Assembly (NCBI RefSeq): GCF_003148685.1
Contig: NZ_QGGR01000005.1
Coordinates: 62,001 to 126,000, forward strand
Direction of reading: 5' to 3'
Source: Actinoplanes xinjiangensis
Lineage (GTDB): Bacteria > Actinomycetota > Actinomycetes > Mycobacteriales > Micromonosporaceae
Length of the DNA: 64,000 nucleotides
The translations under genes were made by a program, and so were the position numbers. Shown one piece after another: positions 1-8,510 of this stretch. The notes beneath the pieces were generated by a model. It saw nothing but the letters and a program-made list of their open reading frames with translations. It was not told where the DNA came from and did no database searches. The first letter of the stretch is position 1, and the number at the start of each line of letters is the position of its first letter.

Positions 1-2
1 TC

Positions 3-896
3 CTGCTCCGGGCCTACGACATCACCCCCGGCCACCGGCACGGCCGGGTGCGGATCAACGGGTTCGTCAGCTTCCGTGACCCGGACCGCAGGGTGCCGTT
101 CCCGATCGTCAACGAGAACACCACGGACCGGCTGCTGACCGGCGCCGACCTCGACATCGAGTCGCTGGCCCGGGACTTCCGGGGTGACCTGTGGATCGGG
201 GACGAGTTCGGGCCGTACCTGATCCGGATGGACCGGACCGGGAAGGTGCTGCAGGCGCCGATCCCGCTGCCCGACGGCGGGAAGTCGCCGCAGTCGCCGG
301 ACCTGGCCGCCGGGGAGACCGCGACCGTGCCGGCCAGCCGTGGCTTCGAGGCCCTCGCCGCGAGCCGGGACGGCAGGACGCTGTACCCGATCCTGGAGGG
401 TGCCCGCACCGACGACCCGAACCAGCGGCGCCGGATCGTCTACGAGTTCGACGTGCGCGGCGGCCGTTACACCGGGCGCACCTGGACGTTCCTGGTCGAC
501 GATCCGTCGCTGGTGATCGGGGACGCGGCCGTGCTCGACGGGCGGCGGCTGCTGCTCATCGAACGCGACAACGGCATGGGCCCGCAGTCGCTGGTCAAGC
601 GGCTCGTCGTCACCGACCTGGACCGGGCCGCCGCGGACCGGACACTGCCGCGCCGGACCGCCGTCGACCTGATGCGCATCGCCGACCCGAAGGGCGTCTC
701 CACCCCGGCCCGGCCCGGCGAGTACGGCGTCGGTGAGCTGTTCTCGTTCCCGCTCCAGTCGGTCGAGTCGGTGCTGCCGCTGGGCGGCTCCCGGGTCCTC
801 GTCGCCAACGACAACAACTTCCCCGGCAACGACGGCCGCATCCCGGGCCACGCCGACGACACCGAACTGATCGTCATCGACGTACCCGGCCTCTGA
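3..896 (+). CDS. Esterase-like activity of phytase family protein (5' end missing)
   Basis: The reading frame is open from the left edge, so the N-terminus lies outside the window; 297 residues are visible. The sequence resembles the phytase-like (PF13449) beta-propeller family: DLDIESLARDFRGDLWIGDE, then GFEALAASRDGRTLYPILEG, and LLLIERDNGMG. These are the repeated acidic blade motifs of secreted proteins annotated as having esterase-like activity of phytase. The substrate is unknown; phosphate-ester hydrolysis is inferred from the family name only. The C-terminus NDNNFPGNDGRIPGHADDTELIVIDVPGL is typical of a complete end. A strong hairpin follows, shared with the convergent EF-Tu gene. The GTG at 48 is internal and not the start. 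Confidence 0.8.
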   Translation: MLRAYDITPGHRHGRVRINGFVSFRDPDRRVPFPIVNENTTDRLLTGADLDIESLARDFRGDLWIGDEFGPYLIRMDRTGKVLQAPIPLPDGGKSPQSPDLAAGETATVPASRGFEALAASRDGRTLYPILEGARTDDPNQRRRIVYEFDVRGGRYTGRTWTFLVDDPSLVIGDAAVLDGRRLLLIERDNGMGPQSLVKRLVVTDLDRAAADRTLPRRTAVDLMRIADPKGVSTPARPGEYGVGELFSFPLQSVESVLPLGGSRVLVANDNNFPGNDGRIPGHADDTELIVIDVPGL

Positions 897-903
897 TCCC
901 GAC

Positions 904-939
904 GGCCCGGCGCCTCCTCGGGCGAGGAGACGCCGGGCC
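904..939. terminator. Bidirectional hairpin between convergent genes
   Basis: GGCCCGGCG pairs with CGCCGGGCC, and inside it CTCCTC pairs with GAGGAG around a GGGC loop, with one mismatch at the junction. It lies between the stop of the phytase-like gene and the stop of the EF-Tu gene, so it can terminate both. There is no T-run, which is common for actinobacterial terminators. Confidence 0.65.
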
Positions 940-944
940 ACACC

Positions 945-2135
945 TCAGTCCAGGACGGCGAGCACCGTACCGGCGGCGACCGTGCGGTTGCCCTCACGGA
1001 CGGCGAAGCCCATGCCGGCCTCCAGGGCGATCTCCTTGCCCAGGGTGACCGTCACCTCGTCCAGGGTGTCGCCGGGCATGACCAAGTCGCGCCCGCCCAG
1101 GTCCATCCCACCCGACACGTCGGTCGTGTGGAAGTAGAACTGGGGCCGGTAGTCGGCGGCGAACGGCGTGTGCCGGCCGCCCTCGGCGCTCGTCAGCGCG
1201 TACATCCGCGCCGTGAAGACCCGGTGCGGCCGCACACTCGCCGGCGCGGCGAGGACCTGGCCCCGCTGCACCTGCTCGCGCTTGACCCCGCGGAGCAGGA
1301 CGGCGGCGTTGTCGCCGGCCTGCGCCGACTCCAGCACCTTGCCGAACGTCTCCAGCCCGGTGGCCACGCTGGCGACGGTCGGGCCGAGGCCGACGACCTC
1401 GACCGGCTCGCCGGCGCGCAGCTCGCCGCGCTCCACCTTGCCGGTGACCACGGTGCCCCGGCCGCTGATCGACAGCACGTTCTCGATCGGCATCAGGAAC
1501 GGCTCCCCCAGCTCCCGCGGCGGGATCGGCACATACGCGTCGACCGCGTCGAGCAGGTCCACAATCGACGCCACCCAGCGCGGGTCGCCTTCGAGCGCCT
1601 TGAGCGCGCTGACCCGGACCACCGGTACCTCGTCGCCGGGGAACCCGTACTGCGAGAGCAGCTCACGGACCTCCAGCTCGACCAGGTCGAGCAGCTCCGG
1701 GTCGTCGGCCATGTCGCTCTTGTTGAGCGCCACCACCAGGTGCGGCACGCCGACCCGCTGGGCGAGCAGCACGTGCTCGCGGGTCTGCGGCATCGACCCG
1801 TCCTGCGCCGACACCACCAGGATCGCCCCGTCCACCTGCGCCGCCCCCGTGATCATGTTCTTCACGTAGTCGGCGTGCCCCGGCATGTCCACGTGCGCGT
1901 AGTGGCGCGACGCGGTCTCGTACTCGACGTGCGCAATGGTGATCGTGATCCCGCGAGCGGCCTCCTCCGGCGCCTTGTCGATCCCCTCGAACGCGACGTA
2001 CCGGTTGGAGGCCGGGTCGCGGTCGGACAGAACCTTCGTGATCGCCGAGGTGAGGGTGCTCTTGCCGTGGTCGACATGACCCATCGTGCCGATGTTGAGA
2101 TGCGGCTTGTTACGAACAAATTGGCTCTTCGCCAT
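945..2135 (-). CDS. tuf: Elongation factor Tu paralogue (divergent, stand-alone)
   Basis: 396 residues, the full EF-Tu length. GTPase motifs are complete: G1 GHVDHGKS, G2 RGITI, G3 DMPGH, G4 NKSD and G5 SALKALEG. Domains 2 and 3 are present ([32 protein letters not shown]). EF-Tu carries aminoacyl-tRNA to the ribosome. The gene is not in an str operon, and the sequence departs from the housekeeping consensus in many places (N-terminus [20 protein letters not shown], end [17 protein letters not shown]). This looks like the second EF-Tu (Streptomyces tuf3 type) rather than the main one. The start at 2135 is preceded by GGAAGAG at good spacing. The 262 bp upstream hold no gene. Confidence 0.93.
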   Translation of the reverse strand: MAKSQFVRNKPHLNIGTMGHVDHGKSTLTSAITKVLSDRDPASNRYVAFEGIDKAPEEAARGITITIAHVEYETASRHYAHVDMPGHADYVKNMITGAAQVDGAILVVSAQDGSMPQTREHVLLAQRVGVPHLVVALNKSDMADDPELLDLVELEVRELLSQYGFPGDEVPVVRVSALKALEGDPRWVASIVDLLDAVDAYVPIPPRELGEPFLMPIENVLSISGRGTVVTGKVERGELRAGEPVEVVGLGPTVASVATGLETFGKVLESAQAGDNAAVLLRGVKREQVQRGQVLAAPASVRPHRVFTARMYALTSAEGGRHTPFAADYRPQFYFHTTDVSGGMDLGGRDLVMPGDTLDEVTVTLGKEIALEAGMGFAVREGNRTVAAGTVLAVLD

Positions 2136-2397
2136 GATCTCTTCCAAGTCCTCACTGGATGCAAGGCAACACGGTGTTACACGACCCGTCGCCAGGCGGG
2201 GCGCGTCAGAACCCACGCAGCACACGGCCACCCTCCCCCGGGGTTCTGCTGCCGATGGGGAAGGGTCAGACTCGCGTATCAGCGCCGGGAAGAGCGCACA
2301 CGGGAGCCACCACGGGGGGCAGCTTCAGACCGGGTGCGAACATGAACAGCACGGTAGGCGCCGATCCACCGCCGCGCGACCGAATTTCCCCACCGCT

Positions 2398-3561
2398 CTA
2401 GTACGGCCGGCTCACCGCCAGCAGGCCGTCGGCGAAGGTGCGGCGCCAGTTGACGTAGTCGTGCGATCCGGCGTACTCGACGTAGTGCACGTCGTAGCCG
2501 CGGGCCCGCAGCGTGTCGCGCATCCGCCGGTTGACCTCGATCTGGTGCAGTCCGTTCCGGGCGGGGGTCGTCTCCTCGGTGCCGACGTCGAGGTGGAATC
2601 GCACGTCGGCGCGAGGCCGGGCGGCCACCTGCCGGGTGAGCCACTCCGGCTCGCCGTCGGGCCCCCACCAGAAACTGCCGGACTGGCAGATCGCCGCACC
2701 GAACAGTTCGGGCAGTTCGAGCGCGAGATAGGCGGCGGCGAGGCCACCGCGGGAGGCGCCGGCGACGATGTTGCGGCCTCCGGTGTCCGGCGTGCCCCAT
2801 AGGGTACGCACGAACGGCATCACCTCCCCCGCGATGAAGTCACGCAGCGCCGGGACCGCGCCGAGCTCATCGTCGCGGGTCGCGTCCGGCAGGTGCACGA
2901 AGACGGCGGTGTACGGCGGGACGCGGCCGGCCGCGACCAGGTTGTCCAGGGTCTCCGGGATCCGCAGCACCTCGCGGGCGTTGTGACCGTCGAAGACGAC
3001 GAGGGTGGGCAGTCCACCGGCGGGCACCCCGGACGGCCGGTGCAGGACGATGTGGCGGTCCCCGCCGAACGCCGCGCTGCGCAGGGTGTGGGTCTCCCGG
3101 GTGCCGGGGGTGACCCCGGGGTGCCGGCTGATCCACGGTTCGGGCGGGGCACCCGGCAGCTCCAGCACGGAGGCCCACACGTCGTGGTCGGTCGGGTCCA
3201 GCGGGTCGGCCGGGAAGTGCTGGTGGCGCGGGTTGCCCGGGTCGACGTGGGCCGGTCCGGTGCCGGACCGGTCGGGCGGCATCGGGCTCCCGTCGCCGCC
3301 GGCCTCGTCGCCGTGGGCGAAGTAGTAGACGGTGCGGGTGGCGGCCGGCATCACCCGGGACAGGTGCCAGATGTCGGTGCCGGGAAGCCGGGTCAGGTCG
3401 TCCCAGATACCCCAGCAGACCCTGGTCCGGGCGGCGTCGCCCCGCCACAGGAAGGTGACCAGCACATGCTCGTCATCCCACGGCTCGACCACCGGTGTGC
3501 CGCCGGCGGCGAGGTCTTCCCAGAGCCCCGGGTCGGCCTGAAGCCGATCGATGATTCCCAC
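2398..3561 (-). CDS. Enterochelin esterase-like (Fes) alpha/beta hydrolase
   Basis: 387 residues from a GTG start. The N-terminal part (LVTFLWRGDAARTRVCWGIWDDLTRLPGTDIW...YYFAHGD) matches the Fes N-terminal sandwich domain. The C-terminal part is an esterase-D-type hydrolase with nucleophile elbow GASRGG and a terminal SHDYVNW that supplies the catalytic histidine. Fes-type enzymes hydrolyse trilactone siderophores such as ferric enterobactin in the cytoplasm, releasing iron; no siderophore genes are nearby, so the real substrate is open. An alternative TTG start at 3597 would overlap the peroxiredoxin stop and add 12 residues. It is the second gene of a likely two-gene unit with the upstream peroxiredoxin. 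Confidence 0.85.
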   Translation of the reverse strand: MGIIDRLQADPGLWEDLAAGGTPVVEPWDDEHVLVTFLWRGDAARTRVCWGIWDDLTRLPGTDIWHLSRVMPAATRTVYYFAHGDEAGGDGSPMPPDRSGTGPAHVDPGNPRHQHFPADPLDPTDHDVWASVLELPGAPPEPWISRHPGVTPGTRETHTLRSAAFGGDRHIVLHRPSGVPAGGLPTLVVFDGHNAREVLRIPETLDNLVAAGRVPPYTAVFVHLPDATRDDELGAVPALRDFIAGEVMPFVRTLWGTPDTGGRNIVAGASRGGLAAAYLALELPELFGAAICQSGSFWWGPDGEPEWLTRQVAARPRADVRFHLDVGTEETTPARNGLHQIEVNRRMRDTLRARGYDVHYVEYAGSHDYVNWRRTFADGLLAVSRPY

Positions 3562-3593
3562 CTCGGCGAGCGTTTCAGCAGGCCCCGGACATG

Positions 3594-4181
3594 TCAAGAC
3601 ATCGATGCGGCGCCGATCGCGCGAACCGCCTCGACAACCCGGCCGGCCGGTAGCGGGTCGAGCCAGTTGGGCCGGACGTCGGCGAAACGGACCAGGCCGG
3701 CCCGGTCCACGACGACGACCGATGCGAACGGCAGCACGGACCGGCCGGTGCCGAGCGGCCGGTCGGCGCCCGGGCTGGAGAAGCCGATCCGCAGGGCGTC
3801 GATGAGCACGTGCCGCGGGTCGGCGGCGACCAGGAAGGGCAGGTCGTCGCGGTGTTTGAGGCCGGCGAGGCGGTCGGGGGCCTGCGGGCTGACCGCGACC
3901 AGGTGGGCGCCGAGGTCGGTGAGGACGGGCTCCAGTTCGGCGGCGTAGGAGCGGAGCAGGTCCTCGCACCAGGGCGAGCCGGCGTAGCGGATGAAGACCA
4001 GCACGAGCGGGCCGGTGTCGAGGAGCCGGTCGAGGTGGATCGGGCCGAGGTCCACCTCGTAGAGGGACTGGAACGGCAGCCGGTCGCCCACCGCCACCAT
4101 CCGTTTCCAGATCGCATTGCGGTCGAGAAGCTGCCGGAACGCCTCATCGTCGACCCGCCGCAGGTCATGCACGGTCGTCAT
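3594..4181 (-). CDS. AhpC/TSA-type peroxiredoxin-like protein, 1-Cys
   Basis: 195 residues with a thioredoxin fold. The segment LVLVFIRYAGSPWCEDLLRSYAAELEPVLTDLGAHLVAVSPQ contains a single cysteine at the peroxidatic position, and no resolving cysteine is visible, so a 1-Cys mechanism or a non-peroxidase redox role is likely. The canonical PxxxTxxC is replaced by a Gly-Ser-Pro-Trp-Cys arrangement. The ATG at 4181 is preceded by GGGAGACGAC; an ATG 33 bp upstream lacks this. It probably detoxifies peroxides in the cytoplasm. An unusually AT-rich tract lies just upstream. Confidence 0.82.
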   Translation of the reverse strand: MTTVHDLRRVDDEAFRQLLDRNAIWKRMVAVGDRLPFQSLYEVDLGPIHLDRLLDTGPLVLVFIRYAGSPWCEDLLRSYAAELEPVLTDLGAHLVAVSPQAPDRLAGLKHRDDLPFLVAADPRHVLIDALRIGFSSPGADRPLGTGRSVLPFASVVVVDRAGLVRFADVRPNWLDPLPAGRVVEAVRAIGAASMS

Positions 4182-4228
4182 GTCGTCTCCCGTCGTCAAG
4201 GATGCGACCAGCATAACCCATCAAACAC

Positions 4229-4242
4229 ATAGGATATATAGG
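4229..4242. promoter_or_regulatory. AT-rich direct repeat upstream of peroxiredoxin
   Basis: ATAGG-ATAT-ATAGG, a 14-bp direct repeat of ATAGG, sits 48 bp upstream of the peroxiredoxin start. It is strikingly AT-rich for this DNA and could be part of a promoter or operator. No clear -35/-10 pair could be assigned. Confidence 0.3.
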
Positions 4243-4276
4243 TGACGGGTCGCCGCCGTGCGAGACTCGTCACCTC

Positions 4277-4624
4277 TCAGGCGGCCGGCCGGCTCACGTC
4301 CCAGTGCTCGACGATCAGGCCGTCCTCGAACCGCCAGATGTCGACCACGTCCTCGTTCGGGCCCTCGGCCGGGATCAGGGTGTAGTGCGCCACCACGAAC
4401 TCGGCATCCGCGATGACGTGCTGGATCTCGATCTGCGCGCTCGCGATCGGCGAGGTGAGGAGGAACTCGATCCAGGCGTCCCGTCCGGGCGGGGCACCGA
4501 CGGTGTGCGAGACGAAATCCTCTCGGATGATCTCCCGGAGCACCTCGATCTCCCCGGCCGCGAACCGGCCGAACGCATCGAGGAACCGTCTCTTGTTCTC
4601 TTCAGCGGGGTCGATGTCAGTCAT
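4277..4624 (-). CDS. SnoaL-like (NTF2 fold) protein
   Basis: 115 residues from an ATG preceded by GTGAGGGC. The pattern of helical N-terminus (NKRRFLDAFGRFAAGEIEVLREIIREDFVSHTVG), a short linker and a beta-rich half ending VDIWRFEDGLIVEHWDV is typical of SnoaL-like polyketide-cyclase-fold proteins. These small cytosolic proteins act as isomerases, hydrolases or ligand binders; the substrate cannot be read from the sequence. It is divergent from the DUF4360 gene. The 280 bp between them hold no recognisable gene. Confidence 0.8.
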   Translation of the reverse strand: MTDIDPAEENKRRFLDAFGRFAAGEIEVLREIIREDFVSHTVGAPPGRDAWIEFLLTSPIASAQIEIQHVIADAEFVVAHYTLIPAEGPNEDVVDIWRFEDGLIVEHWDVSRPAA

Positions 4625-4904
4625 GCCCTCACGGTGGCACCGGAACGGTCCGCTGTCGAGGTTCCTAGCATTGATCCGATCGATCCGTGCCCGCTTTGCG
4701 AAAGTCTGCCCAGAAGGCCGGGCCGCGTGCGCCCGGATGGGCAATAAACCCGTTCCGACCCCCACCGTCAGGCGTTTCCCTCGCGCTATCTCCTGCGCTG
4801 TCCAACTGGTGAATCGTACGTTTCTCCAAGCGCATGTCGCGGGCGTGAGTGGTCCGCACCGCGCATTTCCGTACCCATTTCCGTCCGCCATTCAGGAGAC
4901 ACCG

Positions 4905-5537
4905 ATGCTGAACGCGATCACCGCCGGAACGATGCTGCTCTCGAGCCTCGGCGCGCCCGCCACCGGAATGAATACCGTCGCACCGCCGGACGACATGACC
5001 ATCTCGGTGGTCTCCGCGAACGGATCCGGCTGTCCCAAGGGCAGCGCCGTCGTCGAGGTCTCACCGGACAACAAGGCGTTCACCGTCTCGTACAGCAAGT
5101 TCGTCGCCCAGGTGGGCCCGGAATCGGGTCCGCTCGACTACCGCAAGCAGTGCCAGCTCGCTCTCAACGTCAAGATCCCGACCGGTTACACCTACGGGAT
5201 CGCGCGCGCCGACTACCGCGGATACGCCCGCCTCGAGAAGGGCGCCACCGCCTCGGAGACGGCGTTCTACTACTTCCAGGGCATGTCGAAGACGGGCGTC
5301 AGCAAGTACCAGTTCAACGGGTTCATGGACGACTCGTGGCAGGTCACCGACGAGGTCGGGATCGAGGCGGTCACGTGGCTGCCGTGCGGCTCCTCGCGAT
5401 ACCTGAACATCAACACCGAACTGAAGGTCAACCGGGGCTGGTCGGACAAGACCACGACCAGTTTCATCACCATGGACTCGTCCGATCTCAACCTCGACAC
5501 GATCTACCGGATCGCCTGGAAGGAATGCCCGCAGTGA
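4905..5537 (+). CDS. Secreted DUF4360 domain protein
   Basis: 210 residues. The start is set by AGGAGACACCG just before the ATG. A weak signal peptide (MLNAITAGTMLLSSLGAPATG) leads into a DUF4360 domain: VSANGSGCPKGSAVVEVSPDNKAFTVSYSKF, QCQLALNVKIPTGYTYGIARADYRGYA, FNGFMDDSW and a conserved CGSSRYLNINTELKV segment. Three spaced cysteines probably form disulfides outside the cell. The family is common in filamentous actinomycetes and fungi; its function is not established. It ends 3 bp before the stop of the convergent response regulator gene. Confidence 0.88.
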   Translation: MLNAITAGTMLLSSLGAPATGMNTVAPPDDMTISVVSANGSGCPKGSAVVEVSPDNKAFTVSYSKFVAQVGPESGPLDYRKQCQLALNVKIPTGYTYGIARADYRGYARLEKGATASETAFYYFQGMSKTGVSKYQFNGFMDDSWQVTDEVGIEAVTWLPCGSSRYLNINTELKVNRGWSDKTTTSFITMDSSDLNLDTIYRIAWKECPQ

Positions 5538-5540
5538 CCC

Positions 5541-6206
5541 TCAACGGGGACGGACCAGTCCGGCGTTGAAGGCGGCGATCACCAGCTGAGCACGATCACG
5601 CGCGGACAATTTCGCGAGCAGGTGCGTGATGTGCGTCTTCACCGTCTTCACCGAGATGACCAGGGCGGCGGCGATCTCGTCGTTGGCGAGACCGTTTCCG
5701 ATCAGCGCGAGAACCTCCACCTCGCGCGGGGTGAGCCGTCGCAGCGCCCCGGCCGGACGTTCCGGCCGGGGCGCGGCCACGTAGTGCGCGACCAGCCGCG
5801 TCAGAATGGACGGCGCGAACAGCGACTCACCACGGCACGTCCGCCGGACCGCGTCGACCAGATCCTCCGGCCGCGCGTCCTTCAGCAGGAACCCGGACGC
5901 CCCGGCCTGCAGCGCGGCGTAGACGTACTCGTCCAGCTCGAACATGCTCAGCACCAGCACCCGGGTGCCGGCCAGTGCCGGATCCGCGCAGATCCGCCGG
6001 GTCGCCTCCAGCCCGTCCAGGCCGGGCATCCGCACATCCATCAGCACCACGTCCGGCCGGGTGGCCCGGGCCCGCAGCACCGCCTCGGCCCCGTCGCCGG
6101 CCTGCCCGACCACCTCGAGATCGGGCTGATGACCGATGACGACCGCGAGACTGCGCCGCAACAGCGGCTGATCATCAACAAGCAGAACCTTCAGCGGTAC
6201 GGCCAC
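5541..6206 (-). CDS. NarL/LuxR-family response regulator
   Basis: 221 residues. The receiver domain shows LLVDDQ, the phosphoacceptor aspartate in VVLMDVRMPG and lysine in GFLLKDA. The C-terminal LuxR-type helix-turn-helix is LTPREVEVLALIGNGLANDEIAAALVISVKTVKTH. The GTG at 6206 is chosen because GGGAGCG precedes it and the receiver domain begins at once. It pairs with the histidine kinase gene upstream on the same strand, but 230 bp separate them and a perfect hairpin lies in the gap, so expression of the two may be uncoupled or attenuated. The nearby ABC-2 exporter is a plausible target. Confidence 0.92.
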   Translation of the reverse strand: MAVPLKVLLVDDQPLLRRSLAVVIGHQPDLEVVGQAGDGAEAVLRARATRPDVVLMDVRMPGLDGLEATRRICADPALAGTRVLVLSMFELDEYVYAALQAGASGFLLKDARPEDLVDAVRRTCRGESLFAPSILTRLVAHYVAAPRPERPAGALRRLTPREVEVLALIGNGLANDEIAAALVISVKTVKTHITHLLAKLSARDRAQLVIAAFNAGLVRPR

Positions 6207-6363
6207 CGCTCCCACCACCGCACCCCTCCCGCCCCCGGCTCCGCCGCTACCGCCCTCCACCATCCCGCCCCACCCTCTCCCCAGCCCCACCCCGACAACT
6301 CCCGCCCACCGCACCCGGACCACTCACCACTTCCGTGCTGGCGCCGCCGGCACGTCAAGGACC

Positions 6364-6420
6364 CCGGCTGGCTCTCACCGCTGTCTCAACGCCCGTGAGA
6401 CAGCGGTGAGAGCCAGCCGG
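6364..6420. repeat. Perfect 57-bp palindromic repeat (family member 1)
   Basis: Two perfect 25-bp arms (6364-6388 and 6396-6420) flank a 7-nt loop. The arm begins CCGGCTGGCTCTCACCGC. It sits between the kinase and response regulator genes and would form a very stable hairpin in their mRNA. Three more copies lie at 7358-7658, and relatives are found near 40.1 and 56 kb. Confidence 0.95.
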
Positions 6421-6436
6421 AGGGGTGGCGGCGTGG

Positions 6437-7282
6437 TCACGGGGGCTCGTCGGGAATGCGGGCGACCAGGTGAAAGCCCCCGTCGACGTGCTCGGTGGTG
6501 AGGGTGCCGCCCAGGCTGACGACGCGTTCCCGGAGGCCGGCCAAGCCGTGACCGGCGCCCGGCGTGGCCCGCCACCCGGCGACGGGACCGCTGTCGGAGA
6601 CGCTGACGACCACGTGCGGGCCGTCCCGGCGGACCCGCACCGCCACGTCCGCCGGCCCCGCGTGCCGGGCCGTGTTGGCGAGCCCCTCCCGAACCGTGCG
6701 GCAGACCGCCACCTGCACACCCGGCGAGATCCCGTCGAGGTCCCCGGCGGTGAGATCGACCCGCAACCCGGTGGCGCCCGCGGCCCGGACGATCTCCGGC
6801 AGCGCGTCGAGACCCTCCAGCGGGGCGCGCGGTCCGGGTGCGGCGGGATCACGCAACACGGTCAGCATCCGGCGCAGTTCGGCGGTGGTCTCCCGGCTGG
6901 CCGCCTCGATGTCGTCGAGCGCGGCCCGCATCTGAGCCGGCTCCGGCTCGTACCGGGTGGCGGCCACCCGCACGGTGATCAACCCGAGCCCGTGTGAGAC
7001 CAGATCATGCAGGTCACGAGCGATCCGCAGGCGCTCGGCGAGAACCGCCTCGGTGGCGGCCCAGGCGGTGAGGCGGCGTTCGTAGGCGACGCGGTCGACC
7101 CGCCACCGGCGTACCGCCCAGACCGCGGCGGTGATCGCGCCCCCGCCGATCAGCACCGGGACCACCCGGGCCGCCGGCCCCTCGGCACCGACCGTGCACA
7201 TCGCCATGATCAGCACGGCGACGACCACCAGGACGACCGGGACCGCCCGGCTGCGCAGAGCCGGCCGCTCGAACACATTCAC
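6437..7282 (-). CDS. NarL-type sensor histidine kinase (HisKA_3)
   Basis: 281 residues from a GTG start preceded by GGAGCG. Two N-terminal membrane segments (roughly residues 11-28 and 36-54) leave almost no extracytoplasmic sensor. The dimerisation box ERLRIARDLHDLVSHGLG carries the phospho-accepting histidine. The ATPase domain has REGLANTARHAG (N box) and GHGLAGLRERV (G box). Such intramembrane-sensing kinases often respond to cell-envelope stress and control ABC exporters, which fits the adjacent ABC-2 genes; the link is inferred. An in-frame extension upstream would read through repeat DNA and is rejected. Confidence 0.9.
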   Translation of the reverse strand: MNVFERPALRSRAVPVVLVVVAVLIMAMCTVGAEGPAARVVPVLIGGGAITAAVWAVRRWRVDRVAYERRLTAWAATEAVLAERLRIARDLHDLVSHGLGLITVRVAATRYEPEPAQMRAALDDIEAASRETTAELRRMLTVLRDPAAPGPRAPLEGLDALPEIVRAAGATGLRVDLTAGDLDGISPGVQVAVCRTVREGLANTARHAGPADVAVRVRRDGPHVVVSVSDSGPVAGWRATPGAGHGLAGLRERVVSLGGTLTTEHVDGGFHLVARIPDEPP

Positions 7283-7357
7283 CGCTCCGACTGTAGGCCT
7301 CGGACCAGGGTCGTAGACGCCCCTGATCCGCACGCACCACCGCCGCACCGACGAACA

Positions 7358-7658
7358 CCGGCTGGCTCTCACCGCTGTCTCAGGGCGCTTGAGACAGCGG
7401 TGAGAGCCAGCCGGATCCAGTTCTCGAACCAGAACGTAGACGACCACGGACGGCACCCACCGCCTCACCGTACGGACACCGGCTGGTTCCCACCGCTGTC
7501 TCGGGACCTCTGAGAGAACGGTCAGAACCAGCCGGATCCAGTTCTCGAACCAGAACGTAGACGACCACGGACCGGCACCCACCCGCCTCACCGGATAGAC
7601 ATCGGCTGGCTCTCACCGCTGTCTCAGGGCGCTTGAGACAGCGGTGAGAGCCAGCCGG
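7358..7658. repeat. Three palindromic repeats in a 121-bp tandem arrangement (family members 2-4)
   Basis: Hairpins lie at 7358-7414 (perfect, 25-bp arms, 7-nt loop), 7479-7535 (degenerate) and 7602-7658 (one outer base changed). They are joined by two near-identical spacers beginning ATCCAGTTCTCGAACCAGAA, so hairpin plus spacer is itself a direct repeat of about 121 bp. The whole 464-bp gap between the kinase start and the ABC gene is made of this DNA, and no gene is seen in it. Confidence 0.93.
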
Positions 7659-7746
7659 GTTCTGGTCGGACCTGGGTCGTAGGTGGGCTCGGAAAGCCGG
7701 AGCACGGTCCGATGTGCCCCGGGCCGGGCGCGACTTGACTGGGGCG

Positions 7747-8457
7747 ATGATCACTATCGAGGGTTTGACCAGGGTCCGGGGGCGGGCCCGGGTTCTGCAC
7801 GAGGTCGGTTTCACGGCGCGGCCGGGGCGGGTCACCGGGTTTCTCGGGCCGAACGGGGCCGGGAAGACGTCGACGTTGCGGGTGCTTCTCGGTCTGGACC
7901 GGCCGCAGGCGGGGCGGGCGCTGATCGACGGGCGGCGCTACGCCGACCTGGAGCGCCCGCTCACCGTGGCCGGGGCGCTGCTCGACGGCAGCGGGGCGCA
8001 CCGGTCCCGGACGGCGCGGGCGCATCTGCGCTGGATGGCGGCGAGCAACGGGCTGCCGAAGGGCCGGGTGGACGAGGTCCTGGAGTTGGTCGGGCTGGCC
8101 CCGGAGGCCGGCAAGCGGGCCGGAAAATACTCGCTGGGGATGAGCCGGCGGCTGGGACTGGCCGCCGCGCTGCTCGGCGATCCGCCGGTCCTGATCCTGG
8201 ACGAGCCGGTGAACGGGCTGGACCCGGCCGGGATCCGGTGGATGCGCGCGTTCCTGCGCGACAGCGCCGCCGAGGGGCGGACCGTGCTGCTCTCCAGCCA
8301 CCTCATGGGCGAGCTGGCGGAGACCGCCGACGACGTGGTGATCATCGACCACGGCACGGTGGTGGCGGACGGCACGCTGGCCGAGGTGGTCGGCGAGCAC
8401 GCGACGCTGGAGGACGCCTTCCTGGCCCGGACCGCAGGCGAGGGGGCGTCATGGTGA
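7747..8457 (+). CDS. ABC-2 exporter ATP-binding protein
   Basis: 236 residues. Walker A is GPNGAGKTS, the signature region is SLGMSRRLGLA, Walker B is VLILDEPVNGLDP, and the H-loop is SSHLM. The Q-loop glutamine position reads AGALLDG, as in several bacitracin-type exporters. It powers the two membrane proteins encoded next, forming a cytoplasmic-membrane exporter of unknown substrate (peptide antibiotic resistance is the commonest role for this type). The end of the gene is part of a 50-bp spaced duplication that repeats the ribosome-binding and start region of the next gene. Confidence 0.92.
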   Translation: MITIEGLTRVRGRARVLHEVGFTARPGRVTGFLGPNGAGKTSTLRVLLGLDRPQAGRALIDGRRYADLERPLTVAGALLDGSGAHRSRTARAHLRWMAASNGLPKGRVDEVLELVGLAPEAGKRAGKYSLGMSRRLGLAAALLGDPPVLILDEPVNGLDPAGIRWMRAFLRDSAAEGRTVLLSSHLMGELAETADDVVIIDHGTVVADGTLAEVVGEHATLEDAFLARTAGEGASW

Positions 8458-8510
8458 ACCAGAACCAGAACCCGAACCGGACCGTGGGCGAGGGGGCGTC
8501 GTGGTGAGTC
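8431..8510 (+). repeat. 50-bp-spaced duplication of a gene junction
   Basis: 8431-8460 and 8481-8510 match at 25 of 30 positions, including the block GGCGAGGGGGCGTC followed by ATG or GTG GTGA. The first copy contains the ATPase stop and an ATG opening an 18-codon frame (8451-8507) that ends in the same Glu-Gly-Ala-Ser-Trp as the ATPase. The second copy supplies the permease start. Confidence 0.85.

Noticed and set aside
2136..2397. Attenuator or riboswitch upstream of the EF-Tu gene
   Set aside because: No convincing terminator/antiterminator pair, leader frame or clear promoter could be defined in the 262 bp.
6364..7658. CRISPR array
   Set aside because: The repeats are long palindromes with repeated, not unique, spacers, and no cas genes are present.
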